Of a DNA stretch of 64,000 bases, positions 17,915 through 27,316 are shown piece by piece. The DNA comes from Peptococcaceae bacterium BICA1-7 (GTDB lineage Bacteria; Bacillota; Desulfotomaculia; Desulfotomaculales; Desulfocucumaceae), in assembly GCA_000802095.1 (NCBI GenBank), contig JUEB01000029.1, positions 1 to 64,000 of the forward strand, read 5' to 3'. The stretch's first letter is position 1. Every line of letters begins with the position of its first letter. The notes under the pieces were generated by a model. That model saw only the letters and a list, made by a program, of their open reading frames with translations, ran no database searches and was not told the DNA's origin. The position numbers and the translations under genes are program-made.

Positions 17915-18894
17915 ATAAGTTCGTTGTGGGGGTTGACCTGGGTGGGACAAAAATATATACCGCCCTGGCGGACTCCGGGGGCCGGCTGGCCGCAGAGCTG
18001 ATGGTGCCCACCGGCGCACGGGAGGGACCTGAGGCTGTAATAGGCCGCATAGCGGAAACCGTGAGCCGGGTAATGAAGGAGGCCTGTGTTGGCCCGGGGG
18101 CTGTGGAGGCCATTGGGATTGGCTCCCCCGGGCCGCTGGACCCGGCCACCGGAGTGGTCTACAACTCTCCAAACCTCCGGGGATGGTTTAATGTTCCCCT
18201 GAGGGACAGGCTGAGGGAGGCCACCGGCATTTCGGTTTTTCTGGATAATGATGCCAACCTTGCTGCCCTGGGAGAGTATTATTTCGGGGCCGGGCGGGGA
18301 TCGGTCAATATGCTGTATGTTACGGTAAGCACAGGCATAGGCGCCGGCATTATCATTAACGGCAGTATCTACCGGGGAGCCGGAGGGGGGGCCGGAGAGG
18401 TGGGACACATGGTGCTCAGTCCCGGCGGCCCCCTGTGCGGGTGCGGCCGGAAAGGCTGCCTGGAGTCGCTGGCCTCCGGCACCGCCATGGCGGAGAGGGC
18501 CGCAGAACTGGTGTCGGCTGGTCTTGGAAAGGCTATACTAAGAGAGGCGGGGGATGATCCCGGCCAACTGACCGCCGCTTCTGTAGCCAGGGCAGCCGGG
18601 GCCGGGGACCCGGAGGCCGCCGGTATTATCTCCGGAGCCGGGACTTACCTGGGTATGGGGATGGCCAACCTGATTAATGTGCTCAATCCCGACAGGCTGA
18701 TTATGGGGGGCGGAGCACTGGAGGCTGGAAGCCTTTTCTGGGACAGCATGTCCCGGGAACTGGCCGCCAGGGCGCTGGGGCCGGCCCTGGGAGATGTTAC
18801 TGTGGTCAAATCCGGGCTGGGGGGCAAATCGGGCCTTATGGGGGCGGTGGCCCTGGCCCTGGAGGCCTGTGGAGAGCGCCTGCCCCACAAATAG
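17911..18894 (+). CDS. ROK family glucokinase
   Basis: An ATP-dependent sugar kinase, most probably forming glucose 6-phosphate. The 327-residue protein has the phosphate-binding GVDLGGTKIYTAL start, the FLDNDANLAALGE sugar-binding segment with catalytic Asp, GAGGGAGEVGHM, and the ROK zinc motif CGCGRKGCLESLASGTAM. TTG start overlapping the Cof stop (TTGA). The PGI/PMI gene follows 119 bases later, so the two make the first steps from glucose to fructose 6-phosphate. Substrate is inferred from family and context. Confidence 0.92.
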   Translation: MNKFVVGVDLGGTKIYTALADSGGRLAAELMVPTGAREGPEAVIGRIAETVSRVMKEACVGPGAVEAIGIGSPGPLDPATGVVYNSPNLRGWFNVPLRDRLREATGISVFLDNDANLAALGEYYFGAGRGSVNMLYVTVSTGIGAGIIINGSIYRGAGGGAGEVGHMVLSPGGPLCGCGRKGCLESLASGTAMAERAAELVSAGLGKAILREAGDDPGQLTAASVARAAGAGDPEAAGIISGAGTYLGMGMANLINVLNPDRLIMGGGALEAGSLFWDSMSRELAARALGPALGDVTVVKSGLGGKSGLMGAVALALEACGERLPHK

Positions 18895-19013
18895 CAAAAG
18901 ATCCCGCTGCTAAGAGGGTCTGGCAGGAGCTATATGTCACCTGCGGTGTCGTACTATGACTGGCGGATACAGGGGAGTATTTAGAGTAGATAATCTTTGA
19001 GGAGGTTTGATTT

Positions 19014-20090
19014 ATGCAGGACCAGGAAAAGCTGCTGAATGATTATGAGCAAATGTATAAAACCGATTCCAAGGGTATGTTCCAGTCACTGGCCACCCTG
19101 GCTGGACAGTGCACCACAGCCTGCTGGGATTTGTCAAGAGACATCCCGCTTCCGGCCGTGGAAGCCATCTCCAATGTGGTGGTCACCGGCCTGGGGGGGT
19201 CGGCTATAGGGGGGGACCTGCTCAGGGTTTTCTGTTCCGGCCGGTGTCCGGTGCCGGTGCTGGTTAACAGAGACTATACCATGCCGGAATTCGTCGGTAA
19301 GGACACTCTTGTATTTGCGGTGAGCTATTCCGGAAATACTGAGGAGACTCTCAGCGCCTATGAAGATGCCAGGCACAGGGGGGCTACTATTATTGCTATC
19401 ACCACCGGGGGGAAGCTTATGGAGATGGCTGGCCGGGACGGCTTTACCGCAATTCCGGTGCCTGCAGGCATATCTCCCAGATCGGCCTCGGGATTTTTAT
19501 TCATCCCCACCCTCAGGATAATGGAAAGGCTGGGCTTTTTAACCGGCATAGAGGATGAGGTTAAAATGCTGGTGGATAAACTGAAAATGCTTTACGACCA
19601 CCTGAGGCCGGAGGTTCCCGTAGAGAAAAATTCCGCCAAGCAGATGGCCCTTAAGCTGTTCAACAGGATACCGGTTATTTGGGGGAGCAGTGGGACCACA
19701 GAGGTGGTGGCCCAGCGGTGGAAGGGGCAGATTAATGAAAACGCCAAGGCCCCGGCTTACTGGAGCATATTCCCTGAGCTGAACCACAATGAGCTGGTTG
19801 GCTTCAGGTTTCCTGAATCCCTGCTCAAAAGTCTGCACGTTGTAATACTAAGAGATGACAGTGACCATCCCAGGGTACAGAGGCGCATAGAAATAACCAA
19901 AAACGTTATCAGCAAGGCCGTGGCGGGTATAACCGATGTCAGGGCCAGCGGCGGCGGTCCTCTGTCCAGGACGTATTCTCTCATATACAGCGGTGACTAT
20001 ACCAGCCTTTACCTGGCCTACCTATACGGAATAGACCCCGGCCCGGTGGAGGTTATAGATTATCTCAAGAATGAGCTGGCTAAAGAGTAG
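19014..20090 (+). CDS. Bifunctional phosphoglucose/phosphomannose isomerase
   Basis: Interconverts glucose 6-phosphate, and also mannose 6-phosphate, with fructose 6-phosphate. The 358-residue SIS-domain protein is of the short PGI/PMI family, not the classical PGI: GLGGSAIGGDLLR, SYSGNTEETLSAYEDA, the PRSASGFLF turn, and the C-terminal WGSSGTTEVVAQRWKGQINE with FPELNHNELVGF. ATG with GAGGAGG. It lies downstream of the ROK kinase and appears to stand in for pgi in this organism. No other isomerase is in the window. Confidence 0.92.
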   Translation: MQDQEKLLNDYEQMYKTDSKGMFQSLATLAGQCTTACWDLSRDIPLPAVEAISNVVVTGLGGSAIGGDLLRVFCSGRCPVPVLVNRDYTMPEFVGKDTLVFAVSYSGNTEETLSAYEDARHRGATIIAITTGGKLMEMAGRDGFTAIPVPAGISPRSASGFLFIPTLRIMERLGFLTGIEDEVKMLVDKLKMLYDHLRPEVPVEKNSAKQMALKLFNRIPVIWGSSGTTEVVAQRWKGQINENAKAPAYWSIFPELNHNELVGFRFPESLLKSLHVVILRDDSDHPRVQRRIEITKNVISKAVAGITDVRASGGGPLSRTYSLIYSGDYTSLYLAYLYGIDPGPVEVIDYLKNELAKE

Positions 20091-20091
20091 T

Positions 20092-20173
<82 letters not shown>

Positions 20174-20195
20174 CTTGCTGTATAAAGGATTAGTG

Positions 20196-20238
20196 CCCGG
20201 TGGAATTCCAAGGTAAATTCCACCGGGTATAGCTTTTT
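20196..20238 (+). terminator. Terminator after PGI/PMI
   Basis: A perfect 12-bp stem CCCGGTGGAATT / AATTCCACCGGG, then TATAGCTTTTT. Confidence 0.8.
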
Positions 20239-20338
20239 ACACCCCTACAGTATAGAATTTAATTAGGCGGTCTCCATATCGCCTGTGACATATATCAAAG
20301 CATATTAATTGCCCCATAAACAAGCCAAATGAAGCAAA

Positions 20339-20397
20339 TAAGGAATGCTTAACTTCTGTCTCCTGTCTCCTGACCGGATATTTTATCAGTATTAGCA
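20339..20397 (+). repeat. Modular intergenic repeat, hybrid copy
   Basis: AAGGAATGC, then TTAACTT, the core CTGTCTCCTGTCTCCTGAC and the end block TTTTATCAGTATTAGC. It has the end blocks of the CTGAATTC-type copies but the other core. It lies immediately upstream of rapZ. Between the terminator and this repeat (20239-20338) nothing is recognised. Confidence 0.7.
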
Positions 20398-20415
20398 ATA
20401 AAGGGGGGTTATGCT

Positions 20416-21288
20416 GTGAGTAAAAAGAATCTGGTGATAGTGACCGGTCTTTCCGGGGCGGGTAAGACCCAGGCCGTCCGCAGCCTGGAAGATCTGGGCT
20501 ATTTCTGTGTAGATAACCTGCCCCCCACGCTTATCCCCAAATTTGTAGAGCTCTGTACCCAGACCAAGAAAGATGTGGATAAAATCGCCCTGGTGGTAGA
20601 CATCAGGGGGGGTGAGTTTTTTGACGCCCTGACAGAGGTTCTGGGGGAGCTGGACAGTATGGAGATAAAGTACGAGATACTCTTCCTGGAGGCAGCCAGG
20701 GAGACACTGCTGCACCGCTTCAAGGAAACCCGCCGCAGCCACCCACTGGCGGTGGATGGGGATGTTCTTCACTGGATAGACGAGGAAAAAAACAGGCTGC
20801 AGGAGATCAGGGGAAGGGCCCACAAGATAATCGACACCTCCTACCTCAGCAATACCCAGCTGCGGGAGGAAATAAGCAGCCTCTTCGGAGACTCTTCGGC
20901 GGTATCCAAGATAAAGATAATAGTGATGTCATTCGGATATAAATACGGTATGCCCACCGACAGCGACCTTGTTTTTGACGTCAGGTTTCTTCCCAATCCT
21001 CACTATGACCCTGTGCTGCGCCCCATGACCGGCAATGCCACGGAAATACAGGAATTTGTAATGAACTCCGAAACATCGGTGCAATTTGTAGGCAAGTTTT
21101 TTGATTTTCTGGAATTTCTTGTCCCACAGTACATTAAGGAGGGAAAAACCTCACTAACCATAGCTATAGGCTGCACCGGGGGGGTACACCGGTCGGTGGC
21201 CCTGACTAACAAGCTGACTGACTACCTGAGGAACAGAAAGTACAATGTGATGACCAAGCACCGGGATATCCATAAAAAGGAGGGATAA
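20416..21288 (+). CDS. rapZ: RNase adapter protein RapZ / P-loop nucleotide-binding protein YvcJ
   Basis: A 290-residue ATP/GTP-binding protein. In E. coli RapZ senses glucosamine 6-phosphate and controls the small RNA GlmZ; in Bacillus YvcJ the role is less clear. Walker A GLSGAGKT is at residues 10-17, Walker B-like VDIRGGEFF follows, and the C-terminal domain has [10 protein letters not shown] and the signature [16 protein letters not shown] near the end. GTG start at AAGGGGGG. It begins the conserved Firmicute cluster rapZ-yvcK-(deacetylase)-whiA. Confidence 0.95.
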   Translation: MSKKNLVIVTGLSGAGKTQAVRSLEDLGYFCVDNLPPTLIPKFVELCTQTKKDVDKIALVVDIRGGEFFDALTEVLGELDSMEIKYEILFLEAARETLLHRFKETRRSHPLAVDGDVLHWIDEEKNRLQEIRGRAHKIIDTSYLSNTQLREEISSLFGDSSAVSKIKIIVMSFGYKYGMPTDSDLVFDVRFLPNPHYDPVLRPMTGNATEIQEFVMNSETSVQFVGKFFDFLEFLVPQYIKEGKTSLTIAIGCTGGVHRSVALTNKLTDYLRNRKYNVMTKHRDIHKKEG

Positions 21289-21295
21289 AAAACCT

Positions 21296-22621
21296 GTGAA
21301 GATACTCAAGTGGTTTTATCCCGGCCTGCGAGTCAAGCGGTGGATTTTCCTGGCTGCCCTGGGGGCTGTCATAAGCATTTCAGGCACCTCGTTACTGGTG
21401 GCCTCACTGGTTCCATTTTCAAGGTATCTTTTGCTGCAGTGGGGAGAGCATTTTTACGGGCCCCTTTCAAGCCCTCCGGGAGCGGTGCTGCTGATTATAG
21501 CCGGACTGGCGGCGGTTGTCTATGGCCTGCTAAGGGCTCTCAGGTCTATTGTTTTCACCCTTGCCCCGGAGGACGGGAATAGACTGATTGATGTTCTTTA
21601 CAACCGGCGCTACCTCAACCGTGGGCCACGCATAGTGGTAATAGGGGGAGGGACAGGTCTTTCTGTTCTCCTAAGGGGCGTCAAGAAATACACCAACAAT
21701 ATCACGGCTATAGTTTCGGTAGCTGACGACGGGGGAAGTTCCGGGCGCCTGAGAGGGGACCTGGGTATTCTTCCGCCCGGAGACATAAGAAATTGCCTGG
21801 TAGCTTTGGCGGATAAGGAGTCCATGATGGAGAACCTGCTCCAGTACAGGTTTTCCGCCGGTGAACTGGCCGGGCACAGCCTGGGAAATCTCCTTATTGC
21901 GGCCATGAACGACCTTACCGGAGGCTTTCACCAGGCGGTCAGGGGGATAAGCAGGGTTCTGGCCGTTAGGGGTCAGGTGCTGCCCTCAACACTGGAGAGT
22001 GTGTCCCTGGGGGCTGAGTATTCTGATGGCAGTGTAATCTTCGGGGAGTCCAATATACCGGGGTATGGAAAGAGAATAATGAAGGTATTTCTTGAGCCTG
22101 AAGATTGCTACCCACTCCCCGAGGCCCTGCAGGCCATTGCCGAGGCTGATGCGGTGGTGTTGGGGCCGGGCAGCCTTTATACCAGCATACTTCCCGACCT
22201 TATGGTGAAGGGTCTGGCAGAGAGCATCGCCAGCTCCGGGGCGATAAAAATATATGTTTGTAACATAATGACCCAGCCCGGCGAAACCGATGGCTACACT
22301 GCCGGTGATCACGTGGGGGCCATACTGTCCCACGCCGGAAAGGTTGTTGACTATGCCATTATTCATAAAGGGGAAATACCTAAAAACCTTCGGGAGCGGT
22401 ATGAGACCGAAGGGGCAGTTCCCGTGCTGCCGGATATCAGGGGAATAGAAAAGTTGGAGGTAAGGGCTGTGCCGGATCACCTGCTTTCTTTGGGAGATGT
22501 GGTCAGGCATGACCCGGACAGGCTGGCCAGGTTGATACTTAAACTTATTATAAGGAACAGGAGGGACCCCAGAAGCAAAATCAGCCTGCTATATGACATA
22601 AATAACAACGAGCGGAGATGA
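21296..22621 (+). CDS. yvcK: Gluconeogenesis factor YvcK (CofD-like)
   Basis: A 441-residue member of the CofD/YvcK family that binds UDP-sugars and is needed for growth on gluconeogenic carbon and for cell-wall shape in Bacillus. Two hydrophobic helices at about 15-40 and 65-85 precede the core, making this a membrane-anchored, longer version than the 317-residue B. subtilis protein. The nucleotide-binding start VIGGGTGLSVLLRGVKKY and the VSVADDGGSSGRLR motif are clear, as is the later GPGSLYTSILP. GTG start seven bases after rapZ. Confidence 0.94.
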   Translation: MKILKWFYPGLRVKRWIFLAALGAVISISGTSLLVASLVPFSRYLLLQWGEHFYGPLSSPPGAVLLIIAGLAAVVYGLLRALRSIVFTLAPEDGNRLIDVLYNRRYLNRGPRIVVIGGGTGLSVLLRGVKKYTNNITAIVSVADDGGSSGRLRGDLGILPPGDIRNCLVALADKESMMENLLQYRFSAGELAGHSLGNLLIAAMNDLTGGFHQAVRGISRVLAVRGQVLPSTLESVSLGAEYSDGSVIFGESNIPGYGKRIMKVFLEPEDCYPLPEALQAIAEADAVVLGPGSLYTSILPDLMVKGLAESIASSGAIKIYVCNIMTQPGETDGYTAGDHVGAILSHAGKVVDYAIIHKGEIPKNLRERYETEGAVPVLPDIRGIEKLEVRAVPDHLLSLGDVVRHDPDRLARLILKLIIRNRRDPRSKISLLYDINNNERR

Positions 22622-22624
22622 AAA

Positions 22625-23458
22625 ATGAGCAGGAAATTGATCTATGTTTTTATTTTGCTTATTGTATTGGCGTTTGTATTCATTGCCGGGGGTGAGGCCG
22701 GAGAGAGGCTTGCGGGATACCCGGAACCTCTGTCCCAAGAATTTGAGGGAGTGCCAATTTTAATGTATCACAAGGTAAATCCGGATCCGGGCACAGGAGG
22801 GCACGGCCTGAGGGTGCATCCCCGGAATTTTGAAAAACAGATATCCTATCTTGTGAAGAGCGGGTTTACGGCCATATCTTTGAAGGATTTAGCGGACCAT
22901 TACCAAAAAGGCAGCCCTCTCCCGCCAAGGCCGGTGGTGATAACCTTTGACGACGGGTACATGGATAACTACACATACGCCTACCCCATTCTGAAGAAGC
23001 ACGGGATGACTGCCACCATCTTTGTAGTGGCCGGCACAGTGGGCGGCATCAATGAGTTTGATTATAACGAGGGAAGACAGCCCAAAAACAAAATGGCTGA
23101 CTGGACCCAACTTAAAGAGATGTCCGGGGGGGGTATAACAATCGGGGCGCACACAGTGCGGCATCCTCGACTGGGCGATATAAATCCCGAAGAAGTTAAA
23201 GCGGAAATTGTGGACAGTAAGATGATACTTGAAAAGGAGCTGAACAGGCCGGTGGAGGTGTTCTGTTATCCTTACGGCAGCTATAACGAAACTACGGTCG
23301 CCCTTGTAAAGGAGAGCGGTTTCAGTGCAGCTGTGACCACCTTCCAGGGCCTTGGCAGGTTTGACAGGGAACCCTTTGAACTGAAAAGAATTCGTATTAC
23401 TGGAGACTATAGCATTGACCGTTTTGCAGAGGAGTTGGCCATGTACAGTAAAAATTGA
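22625..23458 (+). CDS. Polysaccharide deacetylase (NodB domain), membrane-anchored
   Basis: A 277-residue extracytoplasmic carbohydrate esterase 4 protein with an N-terminal signal/anchor helix (residues 4-22). NodB motifs: TFDDGYMDN (motif 1, catalytic and metal Asp), IGAHTVRHPRL (motif 2, metal His pair) and FCYPYGSYNE (motif 3). It starts three bases after the yvcK stop, so it is an extra member of the rapZ-yvcK-whiA operon, where Bacillus has none. Cell-wall peptidoglycan or spore polysaccharide is the likely substrate (inference), which would fit YvcK's envelope role. Confidence 0.9.
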   Translation: MSRKLIYVFILLIVLAFVFIAGGEAGERLAGYPEPLSQEFEGVPILMYHKVNPDPGTGGHGLRVHPRNFEKQISYLVKSGFTAISLKDLADHYQKGSPLPPRPVVITFDDGYMDNYTYAYPILKKHGMTATIFVVAGTVGGINEFDYNEGRQPKNKMADWTQLKEMSGGGITIGAHTVRHPRLGDINPEEVKAEIVDSKMILEKELNRPVEVFCYPYGSYNETTVALVKESGFSAAVTTFQGLGRFDREPFELKRIRITGDYSIDRFAEELAMYSKN

Positions 23459-23511
23459 TTCTCCTCCTGCCGGCGTTTTTTTTGAGTAATTTATACTAAA
23501 AAGCCGGTTTA

Positions 23512-23520
23512 TGTTATAAT
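23512..23520 (+). promoter_or_regulatory. Extended -10 promoter for whiA
   Basis: TGTTATAAT (extended -10) 28 bases before the TTG start, with no clear -35. Confidence 0.5.
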
Positions 23521-23547
23521 ATACATGCCCTAAAAGGGGGGATTTCC

Positions 23548-24474
23548 TTGTCTTTTTCGGCAGAGACCAAAGACGAGCTGGCTAGGGTGTCGGACTCCCG
23601 AAAATGCTGCAGAATGGCCGAGCTTTCCGCCCTCTTCAGAATGGACGGCAATATTCAAATAAGCGGCAGGCAGATTTATATTAACATACTGAATGAAAAT
23701 GCCGCAGTGGCCCGCAAGATATTTTCGCTGGTGAGGGAATTGTTCGGAGCCCAGGCCGAGGTGCTGGTAAAGCGAAAAAGCAAACTGAGAAAAAACAACA
23801 TATACCAGGTGAGGATTCCTCCTCAGGAGATGACTGGAGAGATACTGTCATCCCTAGGGCTTATGGGGCCTGAGGGAGAACTTCTGGAAAAGGTAAAAAA
23901 AGACTTTTTCAAGAAGGAATGCTGCAGGAGGTCTTACCTGAGAGGAGTTTTTCTGGGGGGCGGGTCGGTCAATAACCCCGAGGGCACCTATCATTTTGAG
24001 GTAATAACCAACAATGAAAGCCATGCCCTTGACATAAGGCGTCTTTTTAAAAAGTTTGGGCTGGATGCCAAGATTAACATACGGAAAAACTGGTTTGTGG
24101 TATATCTGAAGGAAAGCGAGCAGATTGTGGCCTGCCTTAATATAATGGGCGCACATAATGCCCTCCTTGACTTTGAGAATAAAAGAATATTTAAGGGCAT
24201 GAGAAACCAGGTTAACAGGCTGGTCAATTGTGAGACAGCCAACCTGAACAAAACCGTCAATGCGGCGGTGCAGCAGCTGGAAAGCATAAGAAGGGTCAAG
24301 GATGTAATAGGGCTGGACAAGCTTCCAAGGGGGCTTCGCCAGGTGGCTGAAGTGCGCATCAATAATCCCGACGCCAGCCTCAGGGAAATTGGGGAGATGC
24401 TGGATCCCCGGCTGGGTAAGTCCGGGGTTAGTCATCGCCTTAAAAAGCTGGAGGAATTGGCTCAAAAACTCTAA
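23548..24474 (+). CDS. whiA: DNA-binding protein WhiA
   Basis: A 308-residue protein with a LAGLIDADG-type fold fused to a helix-turn-helix. WhiA controls sporulation genes in Streptomyces and affects cell division in Bacillus. The N-terminal [29 protein letters not shown], the [19 protein letters not shown] segment and the C-terminal [20 protein letters not shown] all fit the family. TTG start behind AAAGGGGGG. It is separated from the deacetylase by 89 bases and has its own extended -10 element. Confidence 0.95.
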   Translation: MSFSAETKDELARVSDSRKCCRMAELSALFRMDGNIQISGRQIYINILNENAAVARKIFSLVRELFGAQAEVLVKRKSKLRKNNIYQVRIPPQEMTGEILSSLGLMGPEGELLEKVKKDFFKKECCRRSYLRGVFLGGGSVNNPEGTYHFEVITNNESHALDIRRLFKKFGLDAKINIRKNWFVVYLKESEQIVACLNIMGAHNALLDFENKRIFKGMRNQVNRLVNCETANLNKTVNAAVQQLESIRRVKDVIGLDKLPRGLRQVAEVRINNPDASLREIGEMLDPRLGKSGVSHRLKKLEELAQKL

Positions 24475-24486
24475 AAGGTGTGAATT

Positions 24487-24972
24487 ATGGGTACCGGCAG
24501 AAGGCTGACACACTATCCCGCCCCTTCGGGAAAAAACTCTCTCTGCAAGTGGTATAAAGCGGTTAATCCGGTAAGGGTGACCCTTAATTTTATAGTTATT
24601 TATCTTTGCAAGTACATTCCCCTGCTGTCTCTAAAAAGAGTGCTGTACCGGATGATCGGCGTTAAGGTGGGAAGGGATGTCTCCTTTGGGCTGGCCTCCA
24701 TGATTGATATTTTTTTCCCTGAGCTCATCACTGTTGGGGATAACTGTGTAATTGGGTACAACAGCACTATACTCTGCCATGAGTTCCTTATCAGGGAGTA
24801 TCGGACAGGGGAAGTGGTTATAGGAAGGGATGTTGTCCTGGGCGCCAACAGCACAATACTGGCCGGGGTTCGCATAGGGGACGGGGCCATGGTGGGGGCC
24901 GGCGCGCTGGTTAACCGTGACGTACCGCCGGGGGTACTGGTGGCCGGAGTGCCCGCGGTGGCGGTGCAGTGA
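24487..24972 (+). CDS. Left-handed beta-helix acyltransferase
   Basis: A 161-residue hexapeptide-repeat protein, probably an O-acetyl- or other acyltransferase. The N-terminal 60 residues include a hydrophobic stretch (RVTLNFIVIYLCKYIPLL). Repeats begin at VKVGRDVSFG and continue through ITVGDNCVIGYNSTILCHEF and VVIGRDVVLGANSTILAGVR to VNRDVPPGVLVAGVPA. The catalytic His of the class is probably in TILCHEF. The acceptor is unknown. Its stop codon overlaps the ATG of the next gene, a membrane protein, suggesting paired function. Confidence 0.85.
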   Translation: MGTGRRLTHYPAPSGKNSLCKWYKAVNPVRVTLNFIVIYLCKYIPLLSLKRVLYRMIGVKVGRDVSFGLASMIDIFFPELITVGDNCVIGYNSTILCHEFLIREYRTGEVVIGRDVVLGANSTILAGVRIGDGAMVGAGALVNRDVPPGVLVAGVPAVAVQ

Positions 24973-25592
24973 TGGATGCTATGTTATGGCTGAGGCAGCA
25001 ATGGAAGTCTTTTTTGGCAAATCCCTGGCAGCCATGGTATCTCCTCCTGATCCTGGCGGTAAATATTCCTGGATCAGCTTATGGATATTACTGGTACGCC
25101 GAACAGCTGGCCTCCACCCCGGGGAGGCTGCTGCTTTTCGTCCCGGACAGCCCGCTGGCCACAACTTTGTTGTCAATGGCCCTTATTCTTTCACTGCTGG
25201 GATACAAAAACAGGTTTCTTTCCTTACTGGGCTGTGCAACCTGTATAAAGTATGGCCTGTGGGCGGTAGTGGTGATCACCGACTTCTGGCTCAGGGGGGG
25301 CGCATTGGGCTGGGAAACTGTTTTGCTGTGTTTTTCTCACCTGGGCATGGCTGTCCAGGGTGTGATATTCATGAGGGCGGACAGTTCTTTTTCCCCTGCC
25401 GGGGGAATGGCCCTGGCCGCCGCCGGTGTTTCAGCCTGGATGCTGATGAATGATTTTGTGGATTATTCCCTGGGGGTATATCCCTATCTTTACTATTATG
25501 GACAGGAGCCGGTGGCGGCTGTTTCAGCCTGGGTATTATCAGCCGCAGTCATAATATATGTTTTTATTATATTTCGTAAAACTGTAAGGTAA
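24972..25592 (+). CDS. DUF1405 membrane protein (YpjA-like)
   Basis: A 206-residue protein with about six hydrophobic helices. The conserved DUF1405 pieces PWYLLLILAVNIPGSAYGYY and LLFVPDSPLATTLLSMAL are clear, as in B. subtilis YpjA. Function unknown. The ATG at 24972 overlaps the preceding stop (TGATG). Apart from translational coupling to the acyltransferase, nothing shows its role. Confidence 0.88.
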   Translation: MDAMLWLRQQWKSFLANPWQPWYLLLILAVNIPGSAYGYYWYAEQLASTPGRLLLFVPDSPLATTLLSMALILSLLGYKNRFLSLLGCATCIKYGLWAVVVITDFWLRGGALGWETVLLCFSHLGMAVQGVIFMRADSSFSPAGGMALAAAGVSAWMLMNDFVDYSLGVYPYLYYYGQEPVAAVSAWVLSAAVIIYVFIIFRKTVR

Positions 25593-25741
25593 GGCTGGTA
25601 ATCAAAGAATTGACTGTTGAATATCCTGGTATAAACAGGGTAAGGCAGGAAAACCGACCGGCCGGAGAGAACTAAGTACCATTAAGAAATGGAATTTTTA
25701 AAAAATTTCCATTTTATAAAACCCGGTAGGGGGTGATAGGC

Positions 25742-27151
25742 ATGCGCATGGGCTACGGTCTTCACATGGAGCAAACACAAAAATTAATCATGACCCCGGA
25801 ATTGCGTCAGGCTATCACTGTGCTGCAGCTTTCATCCCTGGAGCTGAGCATGTACATTGAGCAGCAGCTTCAGGAAAACCCTCTTTTGGAACTGAAAGAC
25901 GATAGTCAGGATAATGATGGAACAAACGGCGATCAGGTGGAGGAAGTCAATGAGCCTGAGACTCCGGGAGAATTTGACATTGACTGGCAGGAGTACTTTC
26001 ATGACAGCAGTGACCTGGGGATTCCCAAGGCGGAAAAGGTAGCTGACCAGTTGGAATACTCCTATGAAAATTTTGTCAGGCAGGTTCCCACCCTGTCCGA
26101 GCACCTTATGCTGCAGCTATCCCTCAGCCGCTGCGGGCCCAGGGAAAAGCTGATCGGGGAGTACCTTATTGGAAATATAGATAGCCACGGCTACCTGCAG
26201 GTAACCGTGGAGGATGCCTCCGTCAGCCTGGGAGTTGCGATGGAAGAGGTGGAAAGGGTGCTTTCCATAATTCAGACCTTCGATCCTATGGGTGTAGGCG
26301 CCAGGAGTCTGGAGGAATGCCTTCTTATTCAGGCGGACCAGATGGGTTTAAACAACAGCCTGGTCAGGCAGGTAATAAAGGATCACCTGGTAGATCTGGC
26401 CAAGGGCAAAATTGGCAAAATGGCTCAGGTGCTGGGGGTAACCGTACAGGAAGTGCAGAGGGTGGCCGATATAATAAAAACCCTCGACCCAAAGCCGGGG
26501 CGCAACTTCGGCAGTCCAAACGACACCCGGTATATAACTCCCGACGTGGTCCTTGAGAAGGTGGGCAGCGACTATATAATATTGATTAACGATAACTCAG
26601 TGCCCAGGATTACCATAAACTCAGCTTACCGGGCGGTGCTGAATAAAAATGCCGACACCAAAACCCGGCGCTTTGTGGAAAGCAAGCTGAACGCAGCGGC
26701 CTGGCTCTTGCGCAGCATTGAGCAGAGGAGACTCACTCTGTACAAAGTAGCCAACTGCCTGGTTGAACTGCAAAGGGATTTCCTGGACAGGGGTGTAAAG
26801 TATCTAAAGCCTCTTAACCTGAAAAAGGTGGCTGATATAGTTGGGCTTCATGAGTCCACGGTAAGCAGGGCCACCTCCAACAAATATATTCAGACCCCCC
26901 AGGGAGTCCTGGAAATGAAGTATTTCTTCAGCTCAGGGCTCAGCAGCACCGCCGGGTCCAGTGTCTCGGCCGAGAGCATTAAAAAAATGCTCCAGGAGAT
27001 TGTGGCCGCCGAGGACGTCAAGGACCCCTATAATGACCAAAAAATAGCCGAGATTCTAAAGCGCCGGGACATAAATATATCCCGCCGCACCGTGGCCAAG
27101 TACCGTGATGAGCTGGGCATAGCCCCCATAAGAAAAAGAAGAAGATATTAA
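25742..27151 (+). CDS. rpoN: RNA polymerase sigma-54 factor
   Basis: Sigma-54 directs RNA polymerase to -24/-12 promoters that need an AAA+ enhancer-binding activator. The 469-residue protein has the Gln/Leu-rich N-terminal activator region (QTQKLIMTPELRQAITVLQL), an acidic linker (about 50-75), the core-binding domain, the HTH (LNLKKVADIVGLHESTVSRA) and the RpoN box SRRTVAKYRDELGIAPIRKR. The ATG at 25742 is preferred to GTG at 25733 because of AGGGGG spacing. It stands directly upstream of gap, the position of CggR in Bacillus; it is closed by its own terminator. Confidence 0.97.
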   Translation: MRMGYGLHMEQTQKLIMTPELRQAITVLQLSSLELSMYIEQQLQENPLLELKDDSQDNDGTNGDQVEEVNEPETPGEFDIDWQEYFHDSSDLGIPKAEKVADQLEYSYENFVRQVPTLSEHLMLQLSLSRCGPREKLIGEYLIGNIDSHGYLQVTVEDASVSLGVAMEEVERVLSIIQTFDPMGVGARSLEECLLIQADQMGLNNSLVRQVIKDHLVDLAKGKIGKMAQVLGVTVQEVQRVADIIKTLDPKPGRNFGSPNDTRYITPDVVLEKVGSDYIILINDNSVPRITINSAYRAVLNKNADTKTRRFVESKLNAAAWLLRSIEQRRLTLYKVANCLVELQRDFLDRGVKYLKPLNLKKVADIVGLHESTVSRATSNKYIQTPQGVLEMKYFFSSGLSSTAGSSVSAESIKKMLQEIVAAEDVKDPYNDQKIAEILKRRDINISRRTVAKYRDELGIAPIRKRRRY

Positions 27152-27171
27152 CCCGGACTAATTAGAATTTT

Positions 27172-27195
27172 ACCGCCTGCCAGGCGGTTTTTTTG
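27172..27195 (+). terminator. Terminator after rpoN
   Basis: ACCGCCTG / cAGGCGGT stem followed by seven T. It separates rpoN from gap. Confidence 0.85.
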
Positions 27196-27316
27196 TGTAT
27201 TAATTTTTATGAAAAACATATTGTGAGCAGGAATCTATCAAATACCTATCGAATAGAATGACATAATTAAAAAAAAGTATCAACTGTAACATACTAATAG
27301 GGGGAGCGGGTTTTAA

